Assembly: GCA_018710785.1 (NCBI GenBank)
Contig: DVJD01000098.1
Location: 1 to 57,136, forward strand
Length of the DNA: 57,136 nucleotides
Direction: 5' to 3'
Source: Candidatus Fimimorpha excrementavium
Lineage (GTDB): Bacteria > Bacillota > Clostridia > Lachnospirales > Lachnospiraceae
Position 1 is the first letter of the stretch. Every line of letters starts with the position of its first letter. The position numbers and the translations under genes were made by a program. Positions 54,212-57,136 of the stretch are shown here, one piece after another. The notes beneath the pieces were generated by a model. The model saw nothing but the letters and a program-made list of their open reading frames with translations, was not told where the DNA came from and did not search any database.

Positions 54212-55923
54212 TTACTGTTCCAGACTCCTGTCATATGCAGTCTGTGCAATTTCCATCCATGTATTCAGACCCAGACTGTCAAGTTCATTGAGATAAGACT
54301 CCCATCCTGTATCCAGATTTCTCTGACCTGTGATAAACTCTGCCTTGCTTTGTTCGATAAATTCCGTCACTTCCATTATAATTTTTGTACATGTGGAAGA
54401 TTCTTCCACTGTATAATGCAAGGTCTCCAGCATATGTTCCGGATGCTTATCACTATACCACTCCAGATTATAGGCATATAACATGCCGCTCTTTGTCGTT
54501 TCATCAAATGGTGTAACTCCGCTGGCAACTCGATTTACATTGTCCATGGATTCATAATATGGATTATTGTTTCTCCAGAATTTATTGGATGGTTCCGACC
54601 ATATGTTGGTAAGCCATACACAGTTGACGGAATCTACCAAACCAGCCTCCACATACGCATTGGTATTCTGGGAACAGGTTTCCGGATCATCCGTCCAATC
54701 CACACCGTTTTCCCCATATCTTGCGATTCTGGAGTTTTGCGGATCCATAAACCAGTCTCCCACCTTAAATGCCAGCTCCGGATTTTCGCACTTTTCTGTT
54801 ATCATAAATGCGGCATTAAATGTGCTTCCCCCATTTACAGCATAGCAGACACCCTCCGGTCCTGTCAGCGGCGGAATCATGGACATTTCCAAAAAGTTGA
54901 CATTGTTGTCACAATCGGTCCAGTTGGATGTGGAGCCAGCAGATGTCAGACCTACCACATTTACTTCATTGTTAAGAGTCGCCCGGAACTGTGTGAGATC
55001 ATCGGTAAAACGGAAGGTACAAACAAACCTTCATCATACAGCATCTTCATATACTGCAATCCCTGTCTCCACTCTTCTGTGGTAAAGGGCGCGATGACTG
55101 TTTTTCCCGTCTCATCCAAAGCTAACCCGCCGTTCTTACTTCCTCCGTTATAAAATACAAAGGCATTCATAAGCGTATCTACGATATCTTCTCCGTAATC
55201 ACCTGCCGTATAACCATATACGCCCAATTCATCCTGTGCGCCGTTCCCATTCGGATCCTGATCGCGAAACGCCTTTAATACCTCGTATAGCTCGTCTGTG
55301 GTTTCCGGTACCTCAAGGCCAAGTTTTTCCAGCCATACGGTATTGATATACAGCCGATTCGGCGTATAATTCCAGAGATTATCTGCAAACTTCGGAAGCG
55401 TATAAATATTTCCGTCCGCCATGGTTATGGTATTTAATATGGTTTCTTTATCGTTTTCCTCTATTTTTGCAAAATTAGTATCTTCCCGCTGGATATACTC
55501 GTTGAGGGGAATAAAAATTCCTTTGCTTCCATAATCAAAGACCGCATCCAGTGACAGCGCCGTTGTGATCAGAATATCCGGCATATCTTCTCCGCTTGTC
55601 GCCATCAGGGATACCTTTGTCTGCACATCCTTCGCGGCAGCCGGAAGCTCGTAAATTTCCAAGTTCACATTCAAATCATCTTCAATCTTTTTCGTCATAT
55701 AATTGTCTTCATAGTCAGTGATAAAACTATCTGTCTGCAGTCCGACCACCAATGTTTCACGCTCAGCCGGATCTGTCTGCTGTGCCTGTGCAGTTTCATT
55801 TTGTTCTTCCGTTGCAGATAAACCGGTACTATTTGTCCCCTCTGCCGGAGCCGCACCGCAGCCTCCGATGAGGCACAGTGCCATACCAAAAGCAGCCGCT
55901 GACAGAAACATTCTTTTCCTCAT
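54212..55923 (-). pseudogene. Extracellular solute-binding lipoprotein, frameshifted
   Basis: Two frames that together match the protein at 6726-8477 closely (shared ETLVVG, ELPAA/QLPSN region, ETTDELYEVLKAF, NGGLALDETG, and VVGLTSAGSTSNWTD). The first part (55923 to ~55012) has a signal peptide and lipobox LIGGC; one base is missing in the AAAA run at 55007-55010 (TTTT on the coding strand), after which the frame shifts. Restoring it gives a ~570-residue protein. Long LplA-like sugar-binding class. AGGAGG precedes the ATG. Sequencing error is possible. No permease genes adjacent. Confidence 0.85.
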
Positions 55924-56164
55924 ACCATTACCTCCTATCTATTTTAAATATGATTAAAATTGTGAACTAATTGTTAATGTAACAATATATCTTTTCGCTT
56001 CAAAATTGAATTCATTATAACTTACAACACCTATAATTTTTGATCTTGATGAAATATGAAATATATACAAATATTATAAAATTTTTATAAAAAATTATAT
56101 GGTGTCCCCCATCTGGATTTTATATAATAAAAAGATAGAAAAAGTAGAAAGGAGTCCATGTTCT

Positions 56165-57136
56165 ATGAAGAAGAATAATATCCTGGTAATTGTCACCGAT
56201 CAGCTCACCTGGCGAGCTCTGCCTGCCTACGGAAATACCTATGCCCGTACCCCAAATATTGACCGCATCGCAGAACATGCGGTTATCTATGACGAGTGCT
56301 ATACGCCCTGTCCGCTCTGCCAGCCGGCGCGCACTTCTTTCTGGTCAGGAATCTATCCCCACGAAACAGGAGTTCTGTCCAATGGAAGAAACTTTCCTGT
56401 ACAGGACCTGGATTCTTCCGTCCCTACTCTGGGCAGCTCCTTTTCTGAGGCAGGATACGAAACCGTACATTTCGGCAAACGGCACGACGCCGGCGGTCTG
56501 AGAGGTTTCTGGTGTGAAAAAGAGGGCCAGACAGCCGTTCCTCCCGTCAGTGATGCCTGGCCGGTCAATATGGATACCTTTGCCGACCGATATACCACCG
56601 ACCATGCCGTAAAGTGGCTGTCTTCCTATGAAGAAGACAAACCATTTCTTATGGTAGCCGATCTGGTCAATCCCCACAATATCTGCGGGTTTGTGGGCGC
56701 TTTCCAGGGGGAAAATGAAGGCATCGATCCCGGCGTCCCCCTTCCGCCTCTGCCGGAAAATTTCGATTTCCCCGATATCAGTCACAGGCCCCTTCCTGTT
56801 CAATATATTTGCTGCAGTCATAACCGCCAGGCCCAGGTCTCCCAGTGGACGCCAAAAAATTTTCAATATTATCTGGCCGCCTATTATCATTACCTCCAGC
56901 GGGCAGACGGCGAAATCGGCCGGATTCTGGACGCTCTGTACCGCCGTCCGGATGCGGATGATACCCTCATCGTGTTCCTGGCTGATCACGGCGACAGTAT
57001 GGCGGCCCGCCGCAGGGTGACGAAGCAGGTGGATTTTTATGAGGAAGTCACCCGGGTCCCCTTCCTTTTCTCCGGAAAAGGGATCGTGCCAAGACGGATA
57101 TCCCACCGGGTTACCTCTCTTTTGGATCTCTTTCCA
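56165..57136 (+). CDS. Sulfatase (Cys-type), truncated by the window end
   Basis: At least 324 residues; the 3' end lies beyond the window. No signal peptide is visible (MKKNNILVIVTDQLTWRALP, split: MKKNNILVIVTDQ), so it may be cytosolic. Family metal/catalytic features: VTDQ near 10-13, the formylglycine site CQPARTSFWSG with Cys52 (CXPXR), and FLADHGDSM near 275. An anaerobic sulfatase-maturing enzyme would be needed. Start ATG 56165; an ATG at 56158 makes only a six-codon frame. Divergent from the solute-binding pseudogene, so probably the same glycan pathway (desulfation of a sulfated sugar). Confidence 0.9.
   Translation, partial: MKKNNILVIVTDQLTWRALPAYGNTYARTPNIDRIAEHAVIYDECYTPCPLCQPARTSFWSGIYPHETGVLSNGRNFPVQDLDSSVPTLGSSFSEAGYETVHFGKRHDAGGLRGFWCEKEGQTAVPPVSDAWPVNMDTFADRYTTDHAVKWLSSYEEDKPFLMVADLVNPHNICGFVGAFQGENEGIDPGVPLPPLPENFDFPDISHRPLPVQYICCSHNRQAQVSQWTPKNFQYYLAAYYHYLQRADGEIGRILDALYRRPDADDTLIVFLADHGDSMAARRRVTKQVDFYEEVTRVPFLFSGKGIVPRRISHRVTSLLDLFP

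Overview
The window looks like a chromosomal segment of a gut Lachnospiraceae-type Firmicute (Clostridia). The evidence is mid-range GC, strong AGGAGG-type ribosome binding sites, frequent ATGA stop/start overlaps, a DUF3881 gene next to serS, an archaeal-type AspRS, lipoproteins in place of periplasmic proteins, and many short carbohydrate-use operons with AraC and GntR regulators. The assignment is inference from gene content.

Layout. 0.3-9.5 kb: a sugar-acid/glycosaminoglycan-type catabolic locus. It has a zinc dehydrogenase on +, facing a minus-strand operon of solute-binding lipoprotein, two Gfo/Idh/MocA dehydrogenases, a TIM-barrel isomerase and a cytosolic heparinase II/III-like protein, with a divergent AraC regulator. 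9.9-11.8 kb: an ABC-2 exporter. 11.8-14.4 kb: a compact queuosine/queuine salvage operon (nucleoside hydrolase, ECF S-component, radical SAM enzyme) behind a candidate preQ1-I riboswitch. 14.7-17.9 kb: a large lamin-tail-domain surface protein. 18.0-20.8 kb: a holin-like protein, DUF3881 and serS. 20.9-25.0 kb: a hexose operon (ROK kinase, GntR/UTRA regulator, long mannose-6-phosphate isomerase) with a perfect palindromic operator candidate. 25.3-29.7 kb: an exported protein of unknown function, then broken genes (DUF4143 ATPase and AraC fragments, HAD fragment) and one intact DUF4143 ATPase. 30.2-32.5 kb: an ECF sigma/anti-sigma pair and a frameshifted membrane protein. 32.5-34.4 kb: aspS2 behind what reads as a complete Asp/Asn leader-peptide attenuator. 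34.8-36.8 kb: a lipoprotein and a deleted MFS gene with its own leader. 36.9-38.9 kb: an ECF sigma factor paired with a membrane-anchored serpin. 39-41.2 kb: AraC plus Gfo/Idh/MocA. 41.2-46 kb: a MarR-controlled ABC pair (one subunit internally deleted) and a LysR pseudogene. 46-48.1 kb: a YjjG-like phosphatase and uppP. 48.2-52.5 kb: a four-gene operon of VWA lipoprotein, XpaC, anchored binding protein and TelA. 53-54 kb: RluA. 54.2-57.1 kb: a frameshifted solute-binding lipoprotein diverging from a Cys-type sulfatase that runs off the end.

Most interesting: (1) the aspS2 leader, with a short peptide carrying three Asp codons, five mutually exclusive RNA segments and a terminator; (2) the sigma factor/serpin pair, where the serpin carries an anti-sigma-like cytoplasmic tail; (3) the queuosine salvage operon with a riboswitch; (4) a family of palindromic intergenic repeats, one locus of which looks like an inversion between tandem copies; (5) an unusual density of deleted or frameshifted genes. 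No tRNA, rRNA, CRISPR array or transposase gene was recognised.
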